Source of the DNA: Hippopus hippopus | Lineage: Eukaryota; Mollusca; Bivalvia; Cardiida; Cardiidae | Assembly (NCBI GenBank): GCA_946811185.2 | Contig: OX328106.1 | Coordinates: 49,116,311 to 49,180,310, forward strand | Direction of reading: 5' to 3' | Length of the DNA: 64,000 nucleotides | Part shown: positions 20,756 to 31,977 of the stretch, one piece after another | How positions within the stretch are numbered: the first letter of the stretch is position 1 | How the letters are laid out: each line of letters opens with the position of its first letter | The notes under the pieces: generated by a model | The model's database searches: none | The model's input: the letters and a program-made list of their open reading frames with translations, nothing else | Told to the model about the DNA's origin: nothing | Program-made: the position numbers and the translations under genes

Positions 20756-21900
20756 CAAGAGGGCCAAGATGGCCCTGGATCGCTCACCTGAATATTTGAG
20801 TAGACCATAGCCAGTTTTTTTTTTGTTACTGCAAAACTTTTCCTTCAATAACTTCAGTAAAAAGAACAAGAGCACCGCATGCCGGTGCCAACAATTGGCT
20901 GTTGGGTGCTGGATATTAAGTTAAAATTGTAATTCAAAAAAGGGGCATAATTTGGCACTAAAGGATCATTTCTGTGAAATTATTTCAAAATCTGACCAGT
21001 GGTTTCATAGAAGAAGAAATTTTAAGAATTTCTTTATGTCCGTATAGTGCATATAGCCCCCCCCCCCCCACCACCACAGTGTTGTTTCTTGACGGATCAA
21101 AATTTAGCTAACATTTTTTTCAAAAGGGGCATCTAAGGGACATTTCTGTGAAATTATTTCAAAATCTGATGAATGGTTTAAGAGAAAAAGAATTTCAAAG
21201 AATTTCTTTAAGTCAATACAGTGCAAGGAGCCGCCCCCCCCCCCCCCCACATGGCCATGTTTTTCGATGGATCAAAATTTTGCTAACAATTTTTGAAAAG
21301 GGTCACCCATAGAACATTTCTGATTTCTGTGAAATGATTTTAAAATCTGACCAGCGGTTTCAGAGGAGAAGATTTTTAAAGAATGTGAACAGCCCCCTCC
21401 CCCCCACCACAGCCATGTTTTTCGACGGATCAAAATTTCACGAACACCTTTTGAAAAGGGTCACCCAAGGAACATTTCTGTGAAATTATTTCAAAATCCC
21501 ACCAGCGGTTTCAGAGGAGAAGATTTTTAAAGAATTTCTTAAAAAATTCCATTTGGTTGCCATGGCAACCAAAGTTTTTGATGCAATCAAATTTTGTGAA
21601 AAATTTTTAAAGAGGACCTCCCAAGGAACATTCCAGCCAAGTTTGGTCCAAATCGGCCCAGCGGTTTAGGAGGAGAAGATGTTTAAAGAATTGTTGACAC
21701 CACTTGACGCAAGGAGCCGATGGTTTTTGATAGAATCAAATTCTGTGAACAATTTTTAAAGAAGCCCTCCCAAGGAACATCCAAATCGGCCACGTGGTTT
21801 AGGAGGAGAAGATGTTTAAAGAAATTGTTGACGACAGACGACAGACACAGGGTGATCCTAAAAGCTTCCCTTGAGCATGTTGTGCTCAGGTGAGCCAAAA
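20756..21900 (-). mobile_element. Helentron-like non-autonomous element (HINE type) with central tandem repeats
   Basis: Read on the minus strand, the element has the sub-terminal repeat GCTCACCTGAG at its 5' side (21884-21895). It ends with the inverse (CAGGTGAGCGATCC), a stem-loop GGGCCATCTTGGCCC and CTTG|TTT at 20756. The middle holds five or so repeats of about 150-170 bp. Each contains a GATCAAAATTT-like and a CATTTCTGTGAAATTATTTC-like block, and some are separated by C-runs (21057, 21235). A second hairpin end of another type (GCACCGCATGCCGGTGC) sits at 20872-20888, so one such element may be nested in another. Ends plus a tandem centre fit HINEs; no Rep/helicase gene is present. Confidence 0.65.
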
Positions 21901-22634
21901 AACAGTGAACATCTTTGGGACTTTCCATGTACTCCAGACAACTGCTTCCCATGGTTTCAACCTCCGTAATGAGCCTGTGAGCCTGCATATTAATCTTTGA
22001 AATACTAGTATCTAAGCATTTCTTGTATTATCAAGTTCAATTCATTTTTTGTTACAAGCATTCAGTTCATTGCTCATATGGTACAAATTCATGGTAGAAT
22101 TAAGTTCTTCTTGTGTAAGGATAGCTTTCAGAAGACCGGTTGGATTCTGTCTATGTAATGAATCAACTTACTGAGAGGATTATAGTTCTAGTTTCAAATG
22201 ATGGCTTACCATCAACCCAAATTAAAACTGTTTGTTACTGCATGTATTTTAAGGTTGAAAAGATCAAAGTTTTCTTTTTAAATAAGACTTTCTGATTTCA
22301 AGTGTACATTGAATGGACTTTAATCCATTTTTTCATCCAGAAGTGTACAACCCAATTTAGTTCTAAAATTCAAACTTTACTTATGTCAGAGGTTTTGAAG
22401 CAAACTGAATGTGATTGCAGTTGAAACCTGAAGCACCAGGTCTTGTATTGTTAACAAAATATCTGTTTTATCATCTAAATAACCTAAAACCTATTTACAT
22501 GTTTCATTCATTCGTTTCTCACATACTTCAAACCTTATGAGGGAAAGCTCTGATGTGAGGCAAGAGGTATTCAACCATTGCCATCTATGTAATACTTTTG
22601 ACAATGTTTCGGAAAAAGTGCACTCAATAATATA
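21901..22634. other. No gene seen
   Basis: Unique AT-rich stretch. No coding or repeat signal recognised. Confidence 0.4.
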
Positions 22635-22774
22635 TATTTCTGTGAACGGGTAGAAAACATTGTGGGAAATGGAGAAAGCGCTAACTGCCAGCATTTTCTC
22701 CTTTTTCAACACTGTTTTCAAAAGCTTTCTTCTTCATAGCCATAAAAAACTTGTGATTGTTCAGTAAGGGGTCA
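22635..22774 (-). repeat. PM1 MITE, right part
   Basis: Starts at GAACGGGTAGAAAACATTGT. The core has GCGCTAACTGCCAGC at its centre. It ends CAGTAAGGGGTCAA. Confidence 0.75.
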
Positions 22775-23009
22775 ACTCTTGACCAGACCAGTGTCCTGCA
22801 TAAATACTGAGCTAAAAGCACATTACATAACATCAGCCCTAACATATATTTTTCACATCAAAGGGAAGGCCAGTGTGGTAAAAAAAGGCATAATTGTCAA
22901 AAAGAATTTTAATGGAGGATGTCCAAAAACAATAAAATATGAAAATTGGCATTTTAATGTCTTTGGCTGATACTTGGTAAGAGACAAGGCTGTCTGACCA
23001 CTGGCCGGC

Positions 23010-23245
23010 TTAACCCTTTACCAAATGACAAAATTTTCAACAAGACCAAACTAAGAGCATTAAATTTTGCAAAAGACAAAATAAATGTCACTCAAATGAT
23101 GAATTCTGTCTTTGTTAGGACAGAAAACATTGTGGGAAAAGCAGAAAATGCTGGTTACCAGCATTTTCTCCTTTTCCCACAATGTTTGCAAAAGACGTCT
23201 TTCTAAAGGGTCATAAAAATTTGGGATTGTGTGGCAAAGGGTTAA
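23010..23245 (-). repeat. PM1 MITE copy
   Basis: TTAA at both ends. An 8-base addition near 23055 (AGCATTAAATTTTGC) lengthens the left flank. Core is near-perfect. Confidence 0.88.
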
Positions 23246-23551
23246 TGACCATCACTGACCATCACACATAAAACAGAGTATGTGACAGGTTTTATGTGTT
23301 GAAGGAAGGGGAGGGTCGGTCACAGATAAATCAGATAGGACAAGAATGGGATTCAAAACTCATAAAAGTTTCCTTTTTTTAAAAATAAGGACTTCCTGTA
23401 GCCTTTAGTCCCCCCTTTTTTTTCAAAAGAGAATCAGCTGGCATATTTAGTCTAATGAAAATTTAGATATCCCATGAAATGAAGACGTTAAGTTTACAAA
23501 TAGATTTACACAAATCAAATGATCTTTCTAAATACCAAAAAGAGGCATTCA

Positions 23552-23628
23552 GCCCCATACCAAACAAACCTGTCTGTTTTGATGACCTTGATGCAGAAGG
23601 ATTCTGACAACATCGTGGAAAAGGACAC
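23552..23628 (+). repeat. PM1 left-half fragment, cut inside the core
   Basis: CCATACCAAACAAACCTGTC through GGATTCTGACAACATCGTG, then the similarity stops within the hairpin at 23628, next to the TATCG-motif block. Confidence 0.6.
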
Positions 23629-23787
23629 AATAATAGGGGTGACTATTGCAGCCAAAAAAGCTATCACGATAGTATCGTGATAGTAAAATCCCTATTGCAA
23701 TACTATCGTGATAGTCATGAAACTATCTGCAATACTATCACTATAGTTTTTTTTCCCAACTTAAATTCCTGAGATTTCCATTGTGTG

Positions 23788-24017
23788 TTAACTCATTACC
23801 AAACGACAAAATTTTAGGTTTGTCCAAATCGAAAGCATTTGCAGACAAAAAAATAAAAGTGACTGAAAATTTGAAATTTGTTTTTTCGAAGGGTAGAAAA
23901 CATTGTGGGAAAAGGAGAAAATGCTGGTTACCAGCATTTTCTCCTTTTCCCACAATGTTTTCAAAAGGCTTCTTTCTCAGGGTCGTCGAAAGTAGGGATT
24001 GTGTGGTAAGGGGTTAA
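23788..24017 (-). repeat. PM1 MITE copy, full length
   Basis: TTAA at both ends with a perfect or nearly perfect core at 23894-23961. Inner segment of the GAAAATTTGAAATTTG type, end of the GTGTGG type. Confidence 0.9.
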
Positions 24018-25290
24018 AGGGTGAGTGTATTTCATGTTTTTTTTCTGTGGATTAGTAATAAAAGTCACATCATTAAAGGGTTCTATTATTCTAGTCTTCT
24101 TTCTTTGTTTGAATACCTGTCCTTCTACTTCAACTCTTAGTCCAGTGATATCACTGTAAGATGAGAAGACCTAACCCCCATTCTGCATTGTCCAATATTT
24201 TCGTTTCATAAATTCCCCGAAGTTTTTACCTCAATATTAGACAGAAATTTTAGCTTCCACTTACTATTTCATATACATGTAAAATATATATATTAATGTA
24301 AATTTACTGCTAAAATTCAATTTCAAAGCTGAAAAGACAGTCTGAAATGCCTCCAATCAGACAATGTCAAATTGACATTTTGTTGTGTCATGGGTTTTCG
24401 CGTTTTTTTATTTGCATCGATCCATTTTTCATGTCAATTAATTTTTTAATCACTCTTTTCTCATGATATAGCATTAATTTGTCAGTATGGGTAGCAGGTC
24501 ACTTCGAAACCTGCCACTGTACACCAATAAGTGGATAAGCATCATTATCACACTTTTCATTAAATGACTTGCCAGCTTGATAAACATTGACATGTGTGTC
24601 CCTCATACTTAATATTTATTGCTTGTGTCTGTGTTAAGATTTTTCAAGAATCTGGTATAGACATAAGTTGTCTGCAATAGATTCGCCGGTGTTTCATTTT
24701 TTGAGACACTTTCTATAACTGTCGTATCAAAACCTAAAATCTTGCAAAGAAGAAATTTATTTGTGCACAAAATCCCGCAATAAAGCAAAATAGCCTGTAA
24801 AATTGCATGATCGTCTGCACCATAATGGGGGAAAAAGAGAGGGAAAAAACCGACTTCGAGGGAAACAAATGTAACCATTTGCATTGGTCACAATCTTTTG
24901 AAACTGATAAATTGTAGACTATCGGGTTATTTTGATCACATCAATAGATGCTTGACATCTGTTTTATACAGACATACAGACCAATAGCCTCACCGCAGGA
25001 CTAACACTTTCAATCGCAAGTGAAGAACTCTTGGTTTAAACTGGCGACTTTCGATTGATTTGTCATATTCTTTATTACAGCACGTACGTTAACTCATTTT
25101 GGCTATGTCTACTGTTTAACTTTACCAGTCAGGCGGTCCTGTATCCCGTTATTTATTTGTCAGACCTCTGCCAATTTTACGAGACCTGACAGACGGACCA
25201 TATTTCTCGGTGTCTTTAATATTAAAGGGATATACACACACTTTAAACTAATTACTGCAAGTTGAGGGATTTTTTTTCTTGTATTTTTAG
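24018..25290. other. No gene identified
   Basis: Mostly AT-rich. The part around 24900-25230 is visibly richer in CpG. A minus-strand frame at 24609-24884 is open for 91 codons but matches nothing I know and lacks splice or promoter support. Confidence 0.4.
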
Positions 25291-25366
25291 AAAACTATCG
25301 TTAACTATCGATAGTTGGGATGAACTATCGGGATAGCTATCGACTTGAAAAAATGCTTTTTTTAAA

Positions 25367-26275
25367 CTAGAGGCCCTTGAGGGCCTGAAATCGCTCTACT
25401 GGAAGTGATTTTGCTTTTTTGCTAGCATGCTTTATGAATTCATGATGCAAAAATGAAAAAGACAAAAAAATGGGGGGGGGGGGGGGGGAAGGGAGGGAAG
25501 GTGTTCTTGCAACTGGGCTTGAACCCACTAAGACAGCATAGGTAGGCATGGTGAATTAAACAAAAAGTAAAAAAGTTGAAATACAATTTCTCAAAACCCA
25601 TTGTTTGAAATCCAGCCAAATCTGATAGAGTTTCAGTGTGCTTTGTATAAACAATTCAAGCAAATTTCAAAGAAATGTGACTAATAATGTGGACATTGTT
25701 GAGTAAACAATACTAAGTCATCAAATGGCTGCTTTTCCTAAACTGATTACTAGATTTTCGTTACTTCTAGTAGAGTTCAATCCCTTGATGAACCAAATAA
25801 TCTTTGCAGGTTTCAAAAGAATCCGTTAAAAAATGTGGACTTCATTCCCTAAACAAGAAATGGAAATGTTCAACTTTAAATTGCTACTTTTCCCATACTG
25901 ATAGTCAGATTTTTTTCAAAATCAATAGGGTTCAAGCTATTGATGAGTTAAACAAACTGTGTATGTTTCATGAAAATCCGACCACAAATGCAGACTTTAT
26001 CATGTAAACAAGAAATGGAAATTTTCAACTTCAAATGGCTACTTTTCCCATACTGATTGTCAGATTTTTTTTCAAAATCAATCTGGTTCAAGCTATTGAT
26101 GAGTTACACAAACTGTGCAAGTTTCATGAAAATCTGACCACTATTGCAGACTTTATCACGTAAACAAGAAAAAGACTAACAGACAGACAGACAGACGGAC
26201 GGACAGAAGGACGGACAACAGAAACCACACTATGACATAAGCTCTGCTGGCTTTCAGTCAGTAGCGCTAAAAAAT
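25367..26275 (-). mobile_element. Helentron/Helitron-like non-autonomous element with about 155-bp tandem repeats
   Basis: Read on the minus strand it begins near TTAGCGCTACTGACTG and ends CAGTAGAGCGATTTC, stem-loop AGGCCCTCAAGGGCCT, CTAG|TTT. The last four bases fit the CTRR rule before a T. The sub-terminal TAGCGCTACTG is inverted at the other end with few changes. Repeat units start at about 25704, 25851, 26006 and 26162 (periods 147, 155, 156), each with an AAACAAGAAATGG-like block. A GACA/GACG short tandem run follows at 26177-26215, and a G-run of about 18 sits at 25472. No gene is carried. Confidence 0.62.
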
Positions 26276-26524
26276 CAGCTCCAGAGAAATACAGTAACTA
26301 CTGGTATACTATATGTACTAGACTGTAACAAATACAGAAATAGTTTGCATTATACATGCTGTTGATCCATTCAACTGTTCAACTCTTTACCAAACGACAA
26401 AATTTTGGACTCGACAAATTTGAAATAAAGCATTTGCAGACGACAAATTAAATGCAGCTCAAATGACAATTTCTGTCATAGATAGGGTAGAAAACATTTT
26501 GGTAAAGGGAGAAAATGCTGATTA

Positions 26525-27495
26525 CGAGGGCTGTTCGGAACTTATTGAGAATAAGAAGACTTGCAAATGAAGTATTTCATCACAGATGACATTATACTTT
26601 ATTACTTTATACATGCCAAATATCCAAGTCTTCTGTATCAGTGTAAGGGCTCGTCTGAAATATACCACCTTGATCGGTGCTTTGATCGTGATGCCATATC
26701 TACATTACAGCGTGTTTACACCAGTGCATGTCATTCCTTTTCAAAATAAACACCATTCAATATAGCACACTTCATATGTCACTGCACCCATTCGTCTTAC
26801 AGTTTTACACCATTCACTATCTAATTTCCTCACTACATTTAGTGCCGCAGTCTTCAATTCACTTAAATTATTGAATCTTATACCCTTCAACTGGGACTTG
26901 ATATGTGGAAAGACGTTGATGGTTGACGGTCTCCCACCTCCTTTTGTGTAGTACAGCAGAGAGATGATACATCTTTTACAAACCGATTGTGCCACAGATA
27001 AACAAGAGCCTGAGACATGCCTCTTCCGCTCCATGGCATTTCTGACATCTTTTTTTGTTTCAATAGGAGTTTTTTCAAGCTCAAAACTTTATGTAAGCTT
27101 GCTGCTCCGCCTTTACGTCGTTATCCATTTTGTCGCTTTTTCTTTGATAACACAAACTTCCCGAAAATGGTCAAAATTTGTTTATCTATAACATGAAGGT
27201 TATGAAACTTTACCAGAAATACAACAGAGTAAGGTAGTGTACATGACATCATTTTAATTGACTTTTCCCTGCTATTTCAATATCATTCAAGAGCAATTTA
27301 TTTGAACTTACTAATTTTTATGGTGTGCTCTGGTTACTCATGCCTGTTGTTGATTTTAAATGATATACAATTATAACGTGTAACAAATACAGATTTAAGT
27401 CTTTCAACTTATTAAAGATTTACGAAAAATTTTATGTACATACTTTAAGTTATTCTCTCAAAACAGACATTGTCATTAATTTCCGACAAGCCTTG
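26525..27495 (-). mobile_element. Internally deleted mariner-type element
   Basis: 971 bp, flanked by TA (26523-26524 and 27496-27497). Left end CGAGGGCTGTTCGGAACTTA and right end (inverted) CAAGGCTTGTCGGAAATTAA match well. It encodes the start and end of a transposase on the minus strand but not its catalytic middle, and it interrupts a PM1 copy. Confidence 0.85.
26741..27180 (-). pseudogene. Mariner transposase remnant, catalytic core deleted
   Basis: The N-terminal part (about 27084 downward) contains a piece like SQALVYLWHNRFVKDVSS and, in another frame, GDRQPSTS, matching the helix-turn-helix end 'VF.WH.RF..G' and 'GRPSTS' of mariner transposases. Directly after it comes the C-terminal part: INVFPHIKSQLKGIRF, LSELKTAALNVV and a tail ending IEWCLF, which matches the last third of the family. 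The roughly 200 residues with the D,D34D triad are missing and the two parts are in different frames. It cannot be active, but could be moved by an intact relative. Confidence 0.8.
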
Positions 27496-27573
27496 TACCA
27501 GCATTTTTTCCTTTTCCCACAAGGTTTTCAAAAACCATTTTCCAAGGGGCTGTTAAAAGTACACTGTACAGAG

Positions 27574-27874
27574 ACCATGCAATGATCTAGTGGACAACAC
27601 ATTATATTTGGGCCCCCAAAATGTTGCGATAACGGTTGCTGTGCAGTGCCCGTAGAATTGCACAGATATTGAGCAGTCATCATGCATCTCAATGTCGCAG
27701 CCATAATATAGAGTCACTTTATACCATCTGCACAGTTTCTTTACAGAAGCCACATGGACTCTATGGGATCCATTACAAGCTGCTCTCAGTATGATGAGCA
27801 TTACTGTTACTCTAACCATCAACTCAACAACAGTTTGAAAAGGCCATTTTACTGAAGCCTGCTTATAAAGATGG
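27574..27874. other. No gene identified
   Basis: About 300 bases, richer in GC than its surroundings. A minus frame of 109 codons (27553-27882) overlaps PM1 sequence at both ends and shows no known motif. Confidence 0.35.
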
Positions 27875-28097
27875 TTAACCATTTACCTAACAATGGCACT
27901 CTAGACTTGTGAAAAATGTAAAAATTTGTAGATGACAAATTAAGAGGTAGGTCAAAAGATTGTCTGTTTATGATTTAGTAGAAAATATTGTGGGAAAAGG
28001 AGAAAATGCTAGTTACCAGCATTTTCTCCTTTTCCCACAATGTTTTCAAAACCCTTTTAAGGTTGTTAAAACACAGGATTGTATGGAAAAGGGTTAA
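27875..28097 (-). repeat. PM1 MITE copy
   Basis: TTAA at both ends. The centre is GCTAGTTACCAGC, so only one arm is changed. Confidence 0.88.
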
Positions 28098-28500
28098 ATA
28101 GGGTACATACTGGAAAAGGGTCTTTCAATGACTATGAATCCAATCTAGCAATTGGTCACACCTTGGATAAGGAAGAGTGTAACATTTCACCCATTAAAGA
28201 GGACATCACAAGTCATAAAACATTCTAAATAGCTGGTTGAACCTCTATAGTTACCGCAGTAAAGGAGAGCTATGATGCTCTCTTACATACAAAATGGTTA
28301 TTGACTGTCATTTTCACTGTTTACCAAATCCTTTGAGTGTTCAATTAATGATCCATATATTTTTCAGCCAGACAAAACAGTCATATTTATAGCAATTTGA
28401 AGTGGGTAAGATAAGGCCAGATTCCTGTATATCACATACAACACGGGACTATACTAAGTCTTGATCTGCCGATCCTCCCGAAATCCTGGTCATTTTGTGG
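28098..28500. other. No gene seen
   Basis: Unique AT-rich stretch. Confidence 0.4.
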
Positions 28501-29440
28501 GTTATCTCTTTCCCACACAATCCTGAGTTTTAATGACCCTGGGAAATTGGACTTCAGAAAACATTGTGGGGAAAAAGAGAAAATGCTGGTAAACAGAATT
28601 TTCTCCTTTCCCACTATGATTCCTTACCTTTCTGAAAAAAATCCTATCATTTGAGTCCCATCTAATTTGTCATCTACAAATGCTTTCCACTTGTACCAGT
28701 TTAAAATTTTGTCATTCGGTGACAACTTTTCTCTTCTTCAAACACCGAAATTCTAGACTTGTCCAAATTGAACGTATTTAGTAGAAAACAAATTTGATGT
28801 GGCTCAAATGAAGGGATTCATCTTTGAAACTATAGAAACAATTTTGGGAAAAGGAGAAAATTGCTTGTTGCTGGTTACCACCCTTTTCCCTTCTCTTACA
28901 ATTTTTTTTCAAAAACCTTTAACCTTAACCCTTAACAACACAAACCAGAGTTTTAATGATCCTGGAGAAGAAGGTCTTTGAAAACCTTGTGGGAAAAGGA
29001 GAAAATGCTTGTAATCAACATCTTCTCCTTTTTCCAACAATGTTTTCTACTCTCTCAAAAATACTTTCCACCATATCAGCCACATTCCATTTGTTGTCTT
29101 CAGATACTTCTGGTTTTAACAAGTCCAAAATTTTGTTGTTTAGGACAGAGTTAAGGGTCATTGTTTGGTAAAGGCTTAAAACTACCACATTTCCTGCAAT
29201 TTCAGAAACTTTCAACTCTTTACCACACAATCCCGAGTTTTAACAACCCTAATGAAGAAGCCTTTTGAAAACATTGTGGGAAAAGGAGAAAATGCTGGTA
29301 ACCAGCATTTTCTCCTTTTCCCACTATGTTTTCTACCCTGTCTAAGACAAATTCCATGAATTGTGCCACATTCAAATTGTCATTTGCAAATGCTTTCAAT
29401 TTGGCCAAGTCCGATATTTTGTCATATGGTAAAGAGTTAA
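28501..29440. repeat. Five-unit PM1 chain
   Basis: 28501-28728 (+), 28729-28922 (-, with an extra TTGCTTG in the core), 28925-29154 (+), 29151-29179 (-, only the terminal bases with an internal deletion) and 29212-29440 (+, intact). TTAA is shared at 29151. Confidence 0.85.
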
Positions 29441-29454
29441 TCTAGAATATATCA

Positions 29455-29604
29455 CAATTGATTGACTGATTGTATGGTGTTTACCAGTACTCCGCACAAT
29501 ACTCTTTCCAAGCCACTGGCTGCTTTCTCACATAACAATCATCGAAAAAATGGTCAGCAGTGGGAAAGGAATGAATCCTGTTGCAACTACTATCATCAAT
29601 CCTC
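29455..29604 (-). mobile_element. SINE copy, tRNA head and body partly missing, with target-site duplication
   Basis: Related to the SINE at 30610, but with an internal gap and no tRNA head. AGAATATATCA occurs at 29444-29454 and 29605-29615, showing that the truncation happened at insertion (at least at the 5' end). Confidence 0.75.
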
Positions 29605-29896
29605 AGAATATATCATAAAAAAAACAAATGATGCATATGGAAGAACAACAAAGTAAGCTGCCCTTTTTCATTTTATGGGTACATTGCCGATAGTCATTTT
29701 AGCGGTAAACTGATGCTGAAATTTAGAGCTTCTCGAATTTGGAACATAATTGCCAGATATCTAAATTCTGTCGGAAGACCACAGGCCATATTCAGTAACC
29801 ATTCCATTATGATAGTGCTACATGATACAGTCATGCGATGGCTGACTTGATGAGACCAAAACGTCTGGGCTATTCAGATTGTTGGTCTTAGAATTA

Positions 29897-30541
29897 ATTT
29901 AAAGATGCCCGTCTACAGCTGGTGAGCAAAAACGCTGTTAAATTTCAAACAATTTAGAATCGTACAGAAATCAGTCCTATGTGTAAACATGGATAAATTA
30001 CTGACATATATGGTGTAATTGAAAAAAAAAAAACACGGAGATTCGTATTAGAAACTGAACATTGGTCAGAAGAAAACTGGCTGACGATCGAAGCTGTAAA
30101 CAATGGCGGTGCGTCACGGAAATTTATCGTTGGTATCCGCCTAGAGTCGGATACGGTGTAATTTTCATATAGGCCGCGACCTCCATCTGAAAATCGAGGC
30201 TGCAACAGAGAAGCCTCCATTTTCCTTTGTTTACCTCATTAGACGCAGTGCGAAGGTCAAATATAGTCACGTGACAGAATGCATGACCATCATACGAATC
30301 TACCCGAGTGTATAACGGATATATCGAAATCTTCGATTAAAAAACCGGAAACGACGAGTCTGTTTACATGGAAGGCCACAACTCAGCGAAATGCATTTTC
30401 TATCGACCGTAATCTAAGCAATCTTGCAACCGTCAGGCGCAATATTTGGCATGAAGATATGAGAATGACTATAGTTTGATAAAATAAAGACAAAATGAGT
30501 TAAAACTGGCTGAAAATGAGTATAAAGGCCTCTTTAAATGA
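29897..30541. mobile_element. PM6 dispersed element, long copy
   Basis: Ends ATTTAAAGATGCCC and (inverted) ATTTAAAGAGGCC. The blocks AAACGCTGTTAAA, GTGTAAACATGGATAAA and CTTGCAACCGTCAGG recur in the shorter copy at 46126-46463. The middle (30040-30350) is CpG-richer and holds AACAATGGCGGTGCGTCACG. A minus-strand frame of 88 codons lies here but is probably chance. Confidence 0.7.
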
Positions 30542-30609
30542 AAATGTTTGGTGAATAGGTCCTCCGATCTATCAATAAACTATAACCACTATGACTGAAG
30601 CAGTTTGAT

Positions 30610-30914
30610 TGATTGATTGTATGGTGTTTAACTCCACTTTCAACATTATTTCAGTTATACTGCAGTGGCAAGTGCACCTATCTATGCTTTCCTGGAGTTT
30701 CTTTTACCAGTACTGCACGCAATATTCTTACCAAGCCACTGGCTGCTTTCCCACATAACCACCATCGAAACAATGATCGAGGTGAGAGAGGAATGAATCC
30801 TGTCGCACTGACTATCATCAATCCTCGGAAAGAAAATGGCCAAGCCGGGGATAAAACCAGTCACCTCCTGTTCTTGAGTTGTGTACGCTACCAACTGTGC
30901 TACCGGGGCTGGGC
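30610..30914 (-). mobile_element. tRNA-derived SINE, full length, with 15-bp target-site duplication
   Basis: CTGAAGCAGTTTGAT flanks it at 30595-30609 and 30915-30929. The minus-strand head is GCCCCGGTAGCACAGTTGG (box A-like), then GGTTTTATCCCC (box B-like). The tail is AAACACCATACAATC followed by AATC units. Confidence 0.9.
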
Positions 30915-30967
30915 CTGAAGCAGTTTGATGCAAGATACTGCTGCAATACTGTAAGTGAATGGTTCTC

Positions 30968-31176
30968 TTAACTCTTGGAGAGCCGAATAAACCCAACAGA
31001 AATTTTTATCCTAGAAATAAGATCCAAATAATCGCAGTTTCATAGTTGCAATTTACATGTATCAGCCAAGCGGACGGTGTAGATCAAAGATCAGGCTGCA
31101 CATTTTGTGCAGTCTGATCTTGATCGACACTAGCCGCAGAGGCAACTATAGGAGTGAAAGGAGCTTTAAGGTTTTA
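30968..31176 (+). repeat. PM2 MITE copy
   Basis: TTAA start, AGCCGAATAAACCCAACAG, core CTGCACATTTTGTGCAG, then AAAGGAGCTTTAAGG. The right TTAA is lost. Confidence 0.87.
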
Positions 31177-31977
31177 CTCTCAAATTATAGGATGAATTGT
31201 ATCACGGCTAGGCAATCACTGCACTAAAACCACACAATACAAATCTATTCTCAATGACATTAAAGCTATTTATCTTTGAATAGCAAATGTTCACTGCTTT
31301 TTAAGGACTTTTTTCTCAAACTTTCAGACTGCAGCAACAAAATACTGTCAAAAACTTTAAGTCCTTGACTGCAAAAATGATTGATCATCAATAAACCTTG
31401 ATTTTTTGAAAGATGCTCTGAAAAAATATTAGCAACTGACTTGCCCTAAGGTCTGTTCTGGACAGATCACATAATGTTATGTAAAAACAATATGGCTGCC
31501 TTCTCTTATTAATGACATAGTAAGATATGGACTGTCAGACCCACTGGTAATATATTGAGCCTTGATCACTGATAATGATAATACCCCTTTGTTTTTGCAT
31601 GAATAGAAATACCAAACTACTCCACCCACCATGGCAGAGTCTAGTTTTAGGCACATAGTTTTGTACCAGTCCAAAATTGATGGAGTCAGAGGCCACCAAA
31701 ATCCCTCCAACCATTTTGATCATAAATCATGGCAGCCATCTTCTCCTCCCACTTTTTTCTTGGCAGTTTTATGCTCCTTTCAATAAATATGATCATGGCA
31801 TTTATAATTAAAGCCATGATGATAGTACTTCAAACACCATTAGTCATTTAGGCTGGCATGAACTGGCATTTGAAAAAAAAAAAATGATGGATTGGTTTTA
31901 TCTTAATATCAAGCCTAAATCATAAAACCTTTCGTTATTCGATTGATATCACACTAGTGATACTGCTGTCTATTTTC
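31177..31977. other. No gene seen
   Basis: About 800 bases without PM1 or PM2. Open minus frames near 31477-31723 have no recognisable motif. Confidence 0.4.

Larger units (their letters stand above)
23632..25345. mobile_element. Candidate DNA transposon remnant bounded by clusters of ACTATCG motifs
   Basis: At 23632-23756 there are about seven ACTATCG/CGATAGT-like motifs in both orientations, several as ATCGTGAT palindromes. At 25291-25343 a second cluster of the same motif appears. Clustered sub-terminal motifs at two ends, and a left edge AGGGGTGACTATTGC, recall hAT-type elements, but a matching right end and a duplicated target were not found. A PM1 copy is nested at 23788-24017. I recognise no transposase. 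Confidence 0.35.
26379..27573 (-). repeat. PM1 MITE split at its dyad by a mariner element
   Basis: The left half (26379-26524) runs from TCAACTCTTTACCAAACGAC to GAGAAAATGCTGATTA. The right half resumes at 27496 with TACCAGCATTTTTTCC and continues through CCTTTTCCCACAAGG to about 27573. The break falls at the TA in the middle of the palindrome. Confidence 0.85.

Noticed and set aside
20363..20875. 170-codon minus-strand frame
   Set aside because: Spans the SINE head, a unique stretch and a Helentron-like end; a chance frame.
24609..24884. Minus-strand 91-codon frame as a gene or first RhoGAP exon
   Set aside because: No recognisable motif, no donor in phase 1, no promoter sign.
25472..25490. 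G-run as a quadruplex control element
   Set aside because: A single homopolymer inside a Helentron-like element; no separate evidence of function.
27553..27882. 109-codon minus-strand frame
   Set aside because: Both ends run into PM1 sequence and the middle has no family match.
29954..30220. Minus-strand frame starting MEASLLQPRF as a first exon
   Set aside because: It lies inside PM6, a repeat with a second copy that lacks this part, and its splice phase does not fit.
31477..31723. Overlapping minus-strand frames of 62-77 codons
   Set aside because: No motif, AT-driven frames, no splice support.
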